A DNA stretch of 64,000 nucleotides from Ancylobacter dichloromethanicus. Lineage in GTDB: Bacteria > Pseudomonadota > Alphaproteobacteria > Rhizobiales > Xanthobacteraceae. The position numbers were made by a program, and so were the translations under genes. Location of the stretch: NCBI RefSeq assembly GCF_018390645.1, contig NZ_JAHBGC010000038.1, forward strand, positions 203,911-267,910, given 5' to 3'. The notes beneath the pieces are model-generated. The model ran no database searches. It was not told the origin of the DNA and saw nothing but the letters and a program-made list of their open reading frames with translations. Positions 34,660-43,915 of the stretch are shown here, one piece after another. Every line of letters begins with the position of its first letter. Within the stretch, counting starts at the first letter, position 1.

Positions 34660-34913
34660 GCATTCCCGACCATGCCCGGAGCAATTTCCAGACGCTGCTG
34701 CGGGCGGCAGCGGACGGAAATCTCGCGCTCATGGAATGCCTCGATGCCGAGACCGGTGCCCAACGCTATGTCATCTGCGCCGTAGGGCGCGATGACGGAG
34801 ACTATGTCTTCACACCCTTCGGCCATCTCGCCGAGGGCAATCCGTATGACGCCTATCTGCCGCCACATCCTGACGATCCGGGCGGCTTCGTGTATCCCGA
34901 GACGCCTTCATAG
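34656..34913 (+). CDS. Small conserved protein (DUF6117-like)
   Basis: An 85-aa protein beginning MSIPDHARSNFQTLLRAA, with a strand-rich middle (RYVICAVGRDDGDYVFTPFGHLAEGNPYDAYLPP). This wording is typical of small DUF6117 proteins that lie before the strawberry-notch gene on plasmids and ICEs. Function is unknown. Its start overlaps the preceding gene by 4 bases, and a rho-independent terminator follows at 34947-34978. Confidence 0.65.
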   Translation: MSIPDHARSNFQTLLRAAADGNLALMECLDAETGAQRYVICAVGRDDGDYVFTPFGHLAEGNPYDAYLPPHPDDPGGFVYPETPS

Positions 34914-34946
34914 TTGAGGGAGTCCGCGCCTTCCGCCCCATCTTCA

Positions 34947-34978
34947 AAGCGCCCCGCCTAACGGCCGGGCGCTTTTTT
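34947..34978 (+). terminator. Rho-independent terminator
   Basis: GCGCCC (34949-34954) pairs with GGGCGC (34967-34972), followed by six T residues (34973-34978). It closes the ParB-like/small-gene operon just before the leader of the strawberry-notch gene. Confidence 0.8.
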
Positions 34979-34983
34979 CATGC

Positions 34984-35065
34984 CAGCCTTCGAGAGTGAG
35001 AGGCCCGCCGGGACGGAGTGAGTCCGGGCGGTTCGAGAGAGAGCGCCGACCGGGCTTGTCCCTTC
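34984..35065 (+). promoter_or_regulatory. Structured leader, copy C (strawberry-notch gene)
   Basis: GCCT (34986-34989) and AGGC (35001-35004) enclose GAGAGTGAG. GGGAC (35010-35014) can pair with GTCCC (35058-35062), around CGAGAGAGAG at 35034-35043; a local GGAC/GTCC hairpin at 35011-35024 is an alternative fold. It is the third copy of the two-tract leader. The coding ATG is at 35088. Confidence 0.6.
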
Positions 35066-35087
35066 CCGCTCTCCCGAGGATCTCCCG

Positions 35088-38000
35088 ATGACCGTCCTGT
35101 TGCCCGTGGCCGACCCGGCCGCGCCCGTTGGCCACGCGCCCGCCATCCTTTCGGCCGCCCAGAATCTGCTCGGCTATCTCGAACGCGGCGAACGCATCGA
35201 CACGTCGCTGCTGCGTGCGGCGATGGAAACCGCGTTCGGCTCCTCCGACGCCGCTGGCGTCTGGGATTGGAAGACCGCCTATGAGGCCTGCGAGGTCGCC
35301 ATCGTCCTGTTCTTGCGCAAATACGGAAAGGCGCTGTTCCGTAAATCCGCATCTCCGGCTGCACGCCTCTCGACTCTGTCGAAAATCATCGGACTGCTTC
35401 CGACCCACACCCGGCGCTCGGAGGAGAGCCAGGCACTCCAGCAATTCTCGACGCCGGTCCCGCTTGGTCTCGCCATGGCGACGGCTGCGGCTATCGCGCC
35501 GGACGACATCGTGCTGGAACCCTCCGCCGGCACCGGCCTGCTCGCCGCACTTGCATCAACGGCCGGCGGTTCGCTGATCCTCAACGAACTGGCCGATCTT
35601 CGCGCCGATCTTCTCGCCTCCGTTTTCCCGGCCGTTTCGGTCACGCGCTTCGACGCCGCCCAGATCGACGATCATCTCGATCGGGCGGCCGTTCCGTCCG
35701 TCGTGCTGATGAATCCGCCGTTCTCGGCCATGTCCAACGTCTCCGGCCGCGTCGCCGATGCCGGCTTTCGCCATATCGCCTCGGCGCTGAACCGGCTCGC
35801 GCCTGGTGGCCGACTCGTGGCGATCACCGGCGCCAATGTCGGGCCGGACCTGCCGGATTGGTGCGATGCGTTTGCGCGCCTGCAGAAACGCGGCCGCGTC
35901 GTCTTCTCTGCGGCTATCGCCGGTTCGGTCTATGCCAAGCACGGCACCACGTTTCCCACCCGGCTGACCGTCATCGACAAACTGCCGGCCGAGGACCCGG
36001 CAGCCTTTCCGACGTCGCCCGGCATGGCGCACGATGTCGCCACGCTGCTCACCTGGATCGAGCGGGATATGCCGGCACGCCCGCCCGTCGCCTTGCCAGC
36101 GATCTCCACGCCGGTCGCGGCTGCGCCCCCGAAATCCGTGCGCGGCTATCTCGCCCGCACGGTGTCCTTGCTTTCGCCCGCATCGGTCGCCGCTGATCCC
36201 GCCGGTGTCGCGCTCACCTACGAGAGCGTGGACTGGACGCCGGCCAACGGCGCGCACCTGACCGAGGCGATCTATGAAGAATACGGATTGCAGTCGATCC
36301 GTATTCCCGGTGCGCAGGCGCACCCGACCAAGCTCGTCCAGTCCGCCGCCATGGCGAGCGTCGCGCCGCCGAAGCCGAGCTATCGGCCGACCCTGCCGGC
36401 GAACATCCGCAACCTGCTGTCCGATGCCCAGATCGAGACGCTGATTTATGCCGGCGAGGCGCACAGCGATTATCTGGCTGGGTTTTGGACGGTCGACGAG
36501 ACCTTCGATGTCGTGAAGGCCGCACCCGCCGACGCGGCCGACACCGTTCGCTTCCGCCGCGGCTTCATGCTCGGCGATGGCACCGGAGCCGGAAAGGGCC
36601 GACAGTCGGCCGGCATCATCCTCGACAACTGGCTTCAGGGACGCCGTAAAGCTGTCTGGATCAGCAAGTCCGACAAGCTGATCGAGGACGCACAGCGCGA
36701 CTGGTCCGCGCTGGGCATGGAGCGCCTGCTGGTCACACCCCTGTCGCGCTTCCCGCAGGGCAAGCCCATCGCGCTGTCGGAAGGCGTCCTATTTGCAACC
36801 TATGCCACGCTGCGCTCCGACGACCGTGGCGAGAAGGTTTCGCGCGTCCGGCAGATCGTCGATTGGTTGGGCTCCGATTTCGACGGGGTGATCATTTTCG
36901 ACGAGAGCCACGCAATGCAGAACGCCGGCGGCGGCAAGGGAGAACGGGGCGACGTTGCCGCCTCGCAGCAAGGTCGCGCCGGCCTTCGGCTTCAGCACGC
37001 TCTGCCGAACGCGCGCGTCGTCTATGTCTCCGCCACCGGCGCGACTACCGTCCACAATCTCGCCTATGCCCAGCGGCTCGGCCTCTGGGGCGGCGACGAC
37101 TTCCCCTTCGCCACACGGGCGGAATTCGTCGAGGCGATCGAGGACGGCGGCGTCGCGGCGATGGAGGTTCTGGCCCGCGACCTGCGTTCGCTCGGACTCT
37201 ACACCGCCCGCTCGCTCTCCTACGACGGCGTGGAATACGAACTGGTCGAACATCAGCTCACCGACGAGCAGCGCCGCATCTACGACGCCTATGCCGGCGC
37301 CTTCGCCATCATCCACAATCACCTCGACGCGGCGATGGAGGCCGCCAACATCACCGGCTCGACCGGCACGTTGAACCGGCAGGCCAAGTCCGCCGCCCGC
37401 TCGGCCTTCGAATCCGCCAAACAGCGTTTCTTCGGGCACCTTCTCACGTCGATGAAGACGCCGACCTTGATCGGCTCGATCGAGAACGACCTGGAGGCCG
37501 GTCATGCCGCCGTGGTGCAGATCGTGTCGACCGGCGAAGCCTTGATGGAACGACGCCTGGCCGAGATCCCGACCGAGGAATGGAACGACGTGCGCGTCGA
37601 CATCACCCCGCGCGAATATGTTCTCGACTATCTCGCCCACTCCTTCCCGGTGCAGCTTTACGAACCCTACACCGATGGCGAGGGCAATCTGTCGTCGCGC
37701 CCGGTCTATCGCGATGGCCAGCCCGTCGAGAGTCGCGAGGCCGTCGCGCGTCGCAACGAGCTGATCGAGCGCCTTGCGTCGCTTCCACCCGTGCCGGGCG
37801 CACTCGACCAGATCGTTCAGCGCTTCGGCACCGACATGGTGGCCGAGGTGACGGGCCGCTCGCGACGGATCGTCCGCAAGGGCGACCGGCTGGCCGTGGA
37901 GAACCGCGCGCCATCGGCGAACCTCGCCGAGACCGCCGCCTTCATGGATGACCTGAAGCGCGTGCTCGTGTTCAGCGACGCGGGCGGCACCGGCCGTAGC

Positions 38001-39395
38001 TACCATGCGGAACTGTCGGCGAAGAACCAGAGGCTGCGCGTGCATTACCTGCTCGAACCGGGCTGGAAGGCAGACGCGGCGATCCAAGGGCTCGGCCGGA
38101 CCAACCGGACGAACCAAGCGCAGCCGCCGCTTTTCCGTCCGATCGCGACCGACGTGAAGGCGGAAAAGCGCTTCCTCAGCACGATCGCGCGCCGGCTCGA
38201 TACGCTCGGCGCCATCACGCGCGGGCAGCGCCAGACCGGCGGCCAGGGCCTATTCCGACCCGAGGACAATCTGGAATCCTGCTATGCCCGCGACGCGCTA
38301 CGCCAGCTCTATCTCCTGATCGTGCGCGGCAAGATCGAGGACTGCTCGCTGCACCGCTTCGAGACCGCCACCGGCCTCAAGCTGATGGATGATAACGGCA
38401 TCAAGGACGAGCTGCCGCCGATCACGACGTTTCTCAACCGGCTGCTGGCCCTTACAATCGAGCTGCAGGGCATCCTCTTCACCTCCTTCGAACAGCTTCT
38501 GGATGCGAAGGTGTCGGGCGCGATCGCCAGCGGAGTCTACGACGTCGGCCTCGAAACGCTGACGGCGGAGAGCTTCGTCGTCACCGATCGCACGACGATC
38601 TATACGCATCCGGCATCGGGCGCGCAGACCTGTCTGCTGACCATCACCAAGCGCGAACGCAACCGTCCGCTGTCGCTCGACGACGCGCTTGGCTGGCTCG
38701 ATGATCGTGGTGCGAAGCTGCTCGTCAACGAGCGTTCCGGCCGAGCCGCCGTGCAGATTCCGGCGCCGTCGCTCATGCTGGACGACGGCGAGATCGAACG
38801 TCGCGTTCGGCTGATCCGCCCTATGGAGCATCATCATGCTTCCTTGAAGTCGATGGCGGAAAGCCATTGGCAGGAAGCCGACCGCAGCACGTTCGCCACA
38901 GCCTGGACCCGTGAACTCGGCGACGTGCCTTCCTTCAGCGAGAGCACGATCCACATCGTCGCGGGATTGCTGTTGCCGGTGTGGAAGCGCCTGCCGAACG
39001 AGTCGACCCGCGTCTATCGGCTTCAGACCGACGATGGCGAGCGCATCATCGGCCGCCGCGTTTCTCCGGCCTGGGCTGCGAACGCCGCGTCGACCGGCAC
39101 GACCGATCTGACGGCCGACGCCGCCTATGCCGCCCTCATCGACGGGCGGACGATCCTCGACCTCGCCGAAGGGCTCCAGCTCCGTCGCGTTCGTGTCATG
39201 GGCGCGAGCCGCATCGAGCTGTCCGGCTTCACGGAGGCTATGCGCGACCGCCTTCGCGCCTACGGCCTCTTCACCGAGATCATCTCCTGGTCGCTGCGGT
39301 TCTTCGTGCCGATCGACAGCACGGGGCCGACCGTGCTCGGCAGGCTGCTCGACACCTATCCGGTGGCGCGCATCGGCGAGCGGGAGGCAGCGTGA
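35088..39395 (+). CDS. Methyltransferase-strawberry notch helicase fusion
   Basis: A 1435-aa protein. An N-terminal SAM-dependent methyltransferase domain has motif I EPSAGTGLLA at about 144-153 and catalytic NPPF at about 208-211. It is followed by a strawberry-notch SF2 helicase: Walker A MLGDGTGAGKGRQ at about 494-506, DESH at about 604, and the conserved C-terminal block GLGRTNRTNQAQPP near 1001. A long C-terminal region follows. Such proteins are common on alphaproteobacterial conjugative elements and may modify or protect incoming DNA; the actual role is unproved. The stop overlaps the next ATG by one base. Confidence 0.88.
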   Translation: MTVLLPVADPAAPVGHAPAILSAAQNLLGYLERGERIDTSLLRAAMETAFGSSDAAGVWDWKTAYEACEVAIVLFLRKYGKALFRKSASPAARLSTLSKIIGLLPTHTRRSEESQALQQFSTPVPLGLAMATAAAIAPDDIVLEPSAGTGLLAALASTAGGSLILNELADLRADLLASVFPAVSVTRFDAAQIDDHLDRAAVPSVVLMNPPFSAMSNVSGRVADAGFRHIASALNRLAPGGRLVAITGANVGPDLPDWCDAFARLQKRGRVVFSAAIAGSVYAKHGTTFPTRLTVIDKLPAEDPAAFPTSPGMAHDVATLLTWIERDMPARPPVALPAISTPVAAAPPKSVRGYLARTVSLLSPASVAADPAGVALTYESVDWTPANGAHLTEAIYEEYGLQSIRIPGAQAHPTKLVQSAAMASVAPPKPSYRPTLPANIRNLLSDAQIETLIYAGEAHSDYLAGFWTVDETFDVVKAAPADAADTVRFRRGFMLGDGTGAGKGRQSAGIILDNWLQGRRKAVWISKSDKLIEDAQRDWSALGMERLLVTPLSRFPQGKPIALSEGVLFATYATLRSDDRGEKVSRVRQIVDWLGSDFDGVIIFDESHAMQNAGGGKGERGDVAASQQGRAGLRLQHALPNARVVYVSATGATTVHNLAYAQRLGLWGGDDFPFATRAEFVEAIEDGGVAAMEVLARDLRSLGLYTARSLSYDGVEYELVEHQLTDEQRRIYDAYAGAFAIIHNHLDAAMEAANITGSTGTLNRQAKSAARSAFESAKQRFFGHLLTSMKTPTLIGSIENDLEAGHAAVVQIVSTGEALMERRLAEIPTEEWNDVRVDITPREYVLDYLAHSFPVQLYEPYTDGEGNLSSRPVYRDGQPVESREAVARRNELIERLASLPPVPGALDQIVQRFGTDMVAEVTGRSRRIVRKGDRLAVENRAPSANLAETAAFMDDLKRVLVFSDAGGTGRSYHAELSAKNQRLRVHYLLEPGWKADAAIQGLGRTNRTNQAQPPLFRPIATDVKAEKRFLSTIARRLDTLGAITRGQRQTGGQGLFRPEDNLESCYARDALRQLYLLIVRGKIEDCSLHRFETATGLKLMDDNGIKDELPPITTFLNRLLALTIELQGILFTSFEQLLDAKVSGAIASGVYDVGLETLTAESFVVTDRTTIYTHPASGAQTCLLTITKRERNRPLSLDDALGWLDDRGAKLLVNERSGRAAVQIPAPSLMLDDGEIERRVRLIRPMEHHHASLKSMAESHWQEADRSTFATAWTRELGDVPSFSESTIHIVAGLLLPVWKRLPNESTRVYRLQTDDGERIIGRRVSPAWAANAASTGTTDLTADAAYAALIDGRTILDLAEGLQLRRVRVMGASRIELSGFTEAMRDRLRAYGLFTEIISWSLRFFVPIDSTGPTVLGRLLDTYPVARIGEREAA

Positions 39396-40432
39396 TGGCC
39401 CGCCGCGACGCTTCCGATCTCGCATTCCGTCTCGGCCGCCAGGCCGAGGCGGTGTGCAAACGCTATCTCGGCGCCGGCCGCAGGCAAGGCAACTACTGGC
39501 AGGTTGGCGATGTTCGCAACACGCCGGGTAAGTCCATGTTCGTGCGCCTGAAGGACACCGCCAAAGGCCCCGCCGGAAAATGGACCGACGCCGCGACGGG
39601 CGAATATGGCGATCTGCTCGACGTGATCCGTGAATCACTGGGCCTCATCGACTTCGCCGACGTTGCCGAAGAGGCCCGCATCTTCCTCAGCATGCCGCCT
39701 GATCCCGAACCAGCGCCGAGACAGCACGCTCGCAGGCCAGCACCATCGGGGTCTGCCGAGGCCGCACGCCGGCTGGTCGCCATGTGTCAGCCGATCGGCG
39801 GCACGCTCGTAGAGGCGTATTTGCGTGGACGCGCCATTACGGCTTTGCACGGATGCGCGAGCCTGCGTTTCCATTCCCGGTGCTACTATCGCCCGGACGA
39901 GCACAGCCCGACCGAGACCTGGCCGGCCATGGTCGCCGCCGTCACCGATCTCTCCGACCGGATCACCGGCGCGCATCGGACCTGGCTCGCCCCGGATGGT
40001 TCCGGCAAAGCGCCGATCGACATTCAGCGGAAAGCATTGGGCGACCTTCTGGGGCACGCGGTCCGCTTTGGGCTCTCCGGCGACGTGCTGGCGGCCGGCG
40101 AAGGCATCGAAAGCGTGCTGTCGACCCGTGAGGTCATGCCCGGCATGTCGGCGGCGGCGGCACTATCCGCAGCACACCTCGCCGCCATCCAGTTTCACGA
40201 TGGGCTTCGCCGGCTCTATGTCGTCCGCGACAATGATCGCGCGGGGGACGGTGCACGAAACACGCTGATCGAACGAGCGAACGCGGTCGGGATCGAGGCG
40301 ATTGCCCTGTCACCCATTCACGGGGACTTCAACGAGGATCTCCGCACCTGCGGCCGTGACGCGCTGATGGCGCATATCCGGGTGCAGCTCGCACCGCAGG
40401 ACGTCGCCCGCTTCATGCTCCTGGCGGCGTAG
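39395..40432 (+). CDS. Toprim-domain protein (DUF7146-like)
   Basis: A 345-aa protein. The N-terminal part (about 1-100) has a primase zinc-domain-like WQVGDVRNTPGKSMFVRL and GKWTDAATGEYGDLLDVI, without the usual cysteine set. The C-terminal Toprim domain shows VLAAGEGIESVLS (catalytic Glu) and LYVVRDNDRAGDGARN (DxD-type metal site). These are plasmid-borne primase or helicase-primase relatives. ATG 39395 overlaps the strawberry-notch stop (TGATG), with GGGAGG just upstream, so both are made together. Confidence 0.78.
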   Translation: MARRDASDLAFRLGRQAEAVCKRYLGAGRRQGNYWQVGDVRNTPGKSMFVRLKDTAKGPAGKWTDAATGEYGDLLDVIRESLGLIDFADVAEEARIFLSMPPDPEPAPRQHARRPAPSGSAEAARRLVAMCQPIGGTLVEAYLRGRAITALHGCASLRFHSRCYYRPDEHSPTETWPAMVAAVTDLSDRITGAHRTWLAPDGSGKAPIDIQRKALGDLLGHAVRFGLSGDVLAAGEGIESVLSTREVMPGMSAAAALSAAHLAAIQFHDGLRRLYVVRDNDRAGDGARNTLIERANAVGIEAIALSPIHGDFNEDLRTCGRDALMAHIRVQLAPQDVARFMLLAA

Positions 40433-40584
40433 ACCGGCGGCTGAACGGCGGCGGCGCGCGGCCGCCATCATGCTCGCATGGATGTCCGATCCTTCGAAGA
40501 GGACCGCGCCTCGGCCTTCGAAAGGGCGATCGGCCCACAAGCGGTTCGGACAGGCAATGCCTGCGGCCGACTATTTTCCGGCGG

Positions 40585-40744
40585 CGCGTACCGCGCCGTT
40601 CCATCGCGAAACAAAATAGCCGGCCTCCGGCATCCTCCGCGTTCGCTCCGGCCCGGCGCGCGCGCCGGGTGCAGGTCCGTTCCGCCCGTGGGCTCCGTCG
40701 CCATGAAGGCCGCGACGGTCGCGGTCCAGCCAAAGGAGCATTCC
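40585..40744 (+). promoter_or_regulatory. Shared long leader, copy 1 (DUF2493 gene)
   Basis: The 312 bases between the Toprim and DUF2493 genes hold no gene. The downstream half matches the leader of the DUF736 gene at about 43765-43915. Both read GCGCCGT then a CGCGAAACAA/CGCGGGACAA block, TCCTCCGCGTT (40633-40643) and TCGCCAT..AGGCCGC (40698-40713) before an AAGGAG ribosome site. Conserved spacing of blocks across unrelated genes points to a regulatory leader or promoter. Confidence 0.55.
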
Positions 40745-41668
40745 ATGACCGAGCACGACGACTACGAACCCCATCACGAATCGTCCCCTACCGATCACGT
40801 CCTCAGCGAACTCCAGCTCCACGGCTACCGCCCCTTCGCCGACGAGCCCGACCAGCGTCTCCTGCCAGACGGCAATCTGGTCGCAGGCGCGATCGCCGAC
40901 ATCTTCGACGCCCTGATCTCGACCCTGGAGGACACCCGCCTCGAACCCGACCTCGACGATCTCCTCTGGTCGACCGTCAACGTCTTCCACCGCGCCACCG
41001 AGAGGATCGCCCGCGAACTCGACGACAACGAGCAGGCCCAGAAGCGCTCGCAGCGGCAACAGGACGGCAGCGAGGTGAAGTCGGTCGAACTCGAGCGCCA
41101 GATCGCCGAGGGCAAGACGCTCATTGAACGGCAGAACGCTTTCGAGCTGATGCGCGACCAGGCCGCCGAGCACTACGAACGCCAGATTGGAAAACCGTGG
41201 CTCCCTCGCACCGGCTCAAAGGTCAACCACCGCAACCTGACCTCCGCGATGATCGATAGCCGCGACTTCCTCATGGCCAAGAAACGCGCCGAGCAGGAAG
41301 TCCTTCTCCCTCCCGGTCCGAAGATCGTCGTCACCGGCGGACTGGACTTCAACGACCACCGGCTGATCTGGGCCAAGCTCGATCAGGTGCATGAGAAGCA
41401 CTCGGACATGGTGCTGGTTCACGGCAAATCGCCGAAGGGCGCCGAAAAGATCGCCTCGCTCTGGGCGAAGAACCGCAACGTCCCGCAGATCGGCTTCGCA
41501 CCCGACTGGACCAAACATGGCCGGGCAGCGCCCTTCAAACGCAACGACGAGATGCTCGACATCGTGCCGAAGGGCGTGATGCACTTCCCCGGCACGGGCA
41601 TCAACGACAACCTCGCCGACAAGGCCAAGAAGCTCGGCATCCCGGTCTGGAAATTTGGCGGCGCGTAA
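40745..41668 (+). CDS. DUF2493 (SLOG/YspA-like) protein
   Basis: A 307-aa protein. The N-terminal 190 residues are helical and charged with a long ERIARELDDNEQAQKRSQRQ-type helix. The C-terminal DUF2493 domain (about 197-307) starts IVVTGGLDFNDHRLIW, continues VLVHGKSPKGAEKIASLWAK and ends PGTGINDNLADKAKKLGIPVW; this is the Rossmann-like SLOG fold that binds nucleotide-type ligands. The family is abundant on ICEs and plasmids and of unknown role. AAAGGAG precedes ATG 40745. Confidence 0.8.
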   Translation: MTEHDDYEPHHESSPTDHVLSELQLHGYRPFADEPDQRLLPDGNLVAGAIADIFDALISTLEDTRLEPDLDDLLWSTVNVFHRATERIARELDDNEQAQKRSQRQQDGSEVKSVELERQIAEGKTLIERQNAFELMRDQAAEHYERQIGKPWLPRTGSKVNHRNLTSAMIDSRDFLMAKKRAEQEVLLPPGPKIVVTGGLDFNDHRLIWAKLDQVHEKHSDMVLVHGKSPKGAEKIASLWAKNRNVPQIGFAPDWTKHGRAAPFKRNDEMLDIVPKGVMHFPGTGINDNLADKAKKLGIPVWKFGGA

Positions 41669-41790
41669 GCGCCGCCGCACCATCGCAAGAATGGCACGAT
41701 GCGGGTATTCTCGCCCCGACGAATACCAACATCGACAGGATAGGCACATTCAGATCGGAGGCATTTCTGAATCTCGACATCGATCTTCCA

Positions 41791-42351
41791 TTGCGCGCCA
41801 CACCGCTCGTTATCCCTTGGCCATCACCCGGCTTGCCGGGAGGGTTCCTGCAATTCGACGACCCTGAAGCCTGGCGGAGTTTCATCGTCAACTTGGGGAT
41901 CGACGACCGCGTGCCCGACATCGTTCGGGCAAAATTCGCGCGGGCGCAGACGCTCTATCTGATGGGCTGGATCGATCTCGACGTGCTGAAGGCGGGCGAG
42001 CTTGCCGCACTGATCGCCCTCGAACTGACGCTGATGGATCGATACGGCGACCAGATCCCGAAGAACAGGCGATCGTTCGCGACGCTCCTCACTCACATGG
42101 CGGATGTCGACGGGCTGACCGATGGCAACATCCCGATGATCCTTCGCACCGGCGGAACAGCGATCGGGTTCGTGACGGGCCAGGCGAAGCCGAGCTTGAG
42201 CCAACGCCGCAATTCCATGGCGCACGGCGATCCCTTCGACGGACTGCCGGTGGGGGGGCTCCTTGAGCTGGTACGCGACCTCATCAACTACGCCTACCGA
42301 GACTTCATCGCGAACGCGCCGCCGAGGCTAAGCCATGAGTCTCCCGGTTAA
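41791..42351 (+). CDS. HEPN-like protein of unknown function
   Basis: About 186 aa if started at TTG 41791. The frame is open further upstream, and CGGAGG at 41756-41761 suits a start near CTG 41767 (…LNLDIDLPLRATPL), so the true start is uncertain. The protein is helical; near the C-terminus SQRRNSMAHGDPFDGLP contains an R-N-x-x-x-H signature, the catalytic motif of HEPN ribonucleases. It stands alone after the DUF2493 gene. A toxin or defence RNase role is an inference from the motif. Confidence 0.5.
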   Translation: MRATPLVIPWPSPGLPGGFLQFDDPEAWRSFIVNLGIDDRVPDIVRAKFARAQTLYLMGWIDLDVLKAGELAALIALELTLMDRYGDQIPKNRRSFATLLTHMADVDGLTDGNIPMILRTGGTAIGFVTGQAKPSLSQRRNSMAHGDPFDGLPVGGLLELVRDLINYAYRDFIANAPPRLSHESPG

Positions 42352-42570
42352 CGGAACTCGTTCGGCTCATAGGCCGAGTACCACCCCCGCTTCATGTCGC
42401 TGATCCTTGGTCCAGCCGATGGCCTGTCGCCATCAACCCGCAAGGGGTCGGACTACGCGTAGCGTGCCGCCGCGCCGGCTTTACCGGCGCGGTGATTGCG
42501 GCCATCGGCCGAACACATCGGGCGCCTGTCAGCGGGGGATGGTCCTCCGCTCGGAACAGGAGCCGGACCG
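42352..42570 (+). other. Spacer with strong hairpin
   Basis: About 220 bases without a convincing gene. CCGCGCCGG (42470-42478) pairs with CCGGCGCGG (42484-42492) around CTTTA; it lacks a T-run but could end transcription of the HEPN-like gene. The last 30 bases resemble the DUF736 leader (CTCGGAACAG before a GGAG site). Confidence 0.4.
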
Positions 42571-42738
42571 ATGTCCTTCACCGACGCGCACGCCTTCGCC
42601 TTCAGCCTCGCCACCAGCCTGATGGTCGCCATCGTCATATTCCGCGCTGGCGACGGCACCCTCTCAGTCACCCCCGCCACCGAATTCGACGGCGACGACT
42701 CGCAAATCGTCCACGAAATCGATCCTTTCGCCCCATGA
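42571..42738 (+). CDS. Small hypothetical protein
   Basis: A 55-aa protein starting MSFTDAHAFAFSLATSLMVAIVIF, with one hydrophobic segment at about 8-24 that could span the membrane, and an acidic C-terminus. AGGAG stands eight bases before ATG 42571. No family is recognised. Coding status rests on the ribosome site and reading-frame composition. Confidence 0.45.
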   Translation: MSFTDAHAFAFSLATSLMVAIVIFRAGDGTLSVTPATEFDGDDSQIVHEIDPFAP

Positions 42739-42879
42739 CGGGGCGAAGATCGCCACTGCCGCAGCGGAAACCTTGCCGGTTTCCGCTCCCGCCAGCGATC
42801 ATCTTTTGCTATGCTCGGCACCGCGCCGTGGTGGTGGTGGAGGCGCAACCGTTCGAGCATTGCTTACGGAGACACCACC

Positions 42880-43320
42880 ATGATCTTTATCGGCATCCTT
42901 CTCTCCATTGCAGCCATCGGCTTCTTCTGCTGGCTGCTGTTCACGCTCGCCGTATTCGCCTTGCCATTCTTTGCGGGCGTGACCGCCGGAATGTGGGCCT
43001 ATGACACTGGCGCCGGCTGGCTCGGCGCGATCATCGTCGGCGCACTTGCTGCCGGGCTAACCTTCGGCATCGGCCAACTTCTGCTTGTCTTCGTGCGGCC
43101 GCTCTGGGCACGTATCGCCATCGCGCTGGCCTTCGTCGCACCGGCGGCGATCGCCGGCTACCACGCCACGCATGGCATCGTGAAACACACCATGCCGTCG
43201 GAAGGCTGGCAGCTCATCTTTTCCGTTGTTGGGGCCATCGCGGTCGGTGTCACCGCCCTGATGCGGATGGTTGCAATGGCCACGCCCGGTTCGACCGGAC
43301 AGGGCCTGGCACGGGGTTGA
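42880..43320 (+). CDS. Small membrane protein
   Basis: A 146-aa very hydrophobic protein with about four membrane helices: FIGILLSIAAIGFFCWLLF, a second at 25-45, a third around 48-75, and further helices near 85-105 and 120-140. No motif identifies a function. GGAG precedes ATG 42880 by nine bases. Similar small membrane proteins occur beside DUF736 genes on related elements, possibly for surface exclusion or envelope adaptation, but that is a guess. Confidence 0.55.
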   Translation: MIFIGILLSIAAIGFFCWLLFTLAVFALPFFAGVTAGMWAYDTGAGWLGAIIVGALAAGLTFGIGQLLLVFVRPLWARIAIALAFVAPAAIAGYHATHGIVKHTMPSEGWQLIFSVVGAIAVGVTALMRMVAMATPGSTGQGLARG

Positions 43321-43764
43321 ACCTCACGACGCGGCCAGGGCAGACCGCGAGGTGATTGTGACCTTACGATTCCCATCATCGTGGGTGTCGGCAAACGCCT
43401 TGATGACACTGACCAGCAGTGGAGCCGGACACGCGCAACCGCGTTGGAGAAGGCTGTAAAGTCAGGCGGCGCACGAAACTCGGCCAACATCAGGGCGTCG
43501 CCGTCCGTGTCTTTGAGCAATGTAGTCGGCAACAGCGTTCGGACTTTCATGGGGCCTGCACGAAGGAAAGATCGCCGTCGGCGACGTCGTTGCCGGGTCT
43601 TGGCGGTTATGACGGTGTCGCCTAGTTCTCCGTTGATGCATCTCTGTCAGGTAGACCGCTCCAAAACGGCCTCTTCAATGGACTGATCTGGCCGAAGGTC
43701 GGCTGCGCCTCGATCGCCTATGCCGCAACGGCGCGTCTCGACTTTCTTCCCCTGCCGGCTGCGC
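43321..43764. other. Non-coding or decayed stretch
   Basis: About 445 bases with no credible gene. Short frames on both strands are Arg/Ser/Pro-rich and lack ribosome sites. It may be the remnant of a lost gene or an upstream part of the shared leader that continues to 43915. I see no terminal repeats that would mark an insertion. Confidence 0.4.
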
Positions 43765-43915
43765 CGTCATTCCTCGCGGGACAAGAAAGCCGCGCCTGCG
43801 CCGTCCTCCGCGTTGCTCCGGTCGCAAGCGATGCCGCGTCGATCGCCTCCGGCCCACCGATCGCCATCGAGGCCGCAATGGTGCGGGCTCGGAACAGAGT
43901 TCAAGGAGAACTATC
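43765..43915 (+). promoter_or_regulatory. Shared long leader, copy 2 (DUF736 gene)
   Basis: Matches the leader of the DUF2493 gene: GCGCCGT near 43769, CTCGCGGGACAAGAAAGCCG, TCCTCCGCGTT at 43804-43814 and TCGCCATCGAGGCCGC at 43861-43876, then an AAGGAG ribosome site. Spacing between the last two blocks is 57 bases here and 65 in copy 1. Confidence 0.55.

Noticed and set aside
43158-43550. 130-aa minus-strand frame across the end of the membrane protein gene
   Set aside because: No ribosome site, composition unlike real genes here, and antisense to the membrane protein gene.
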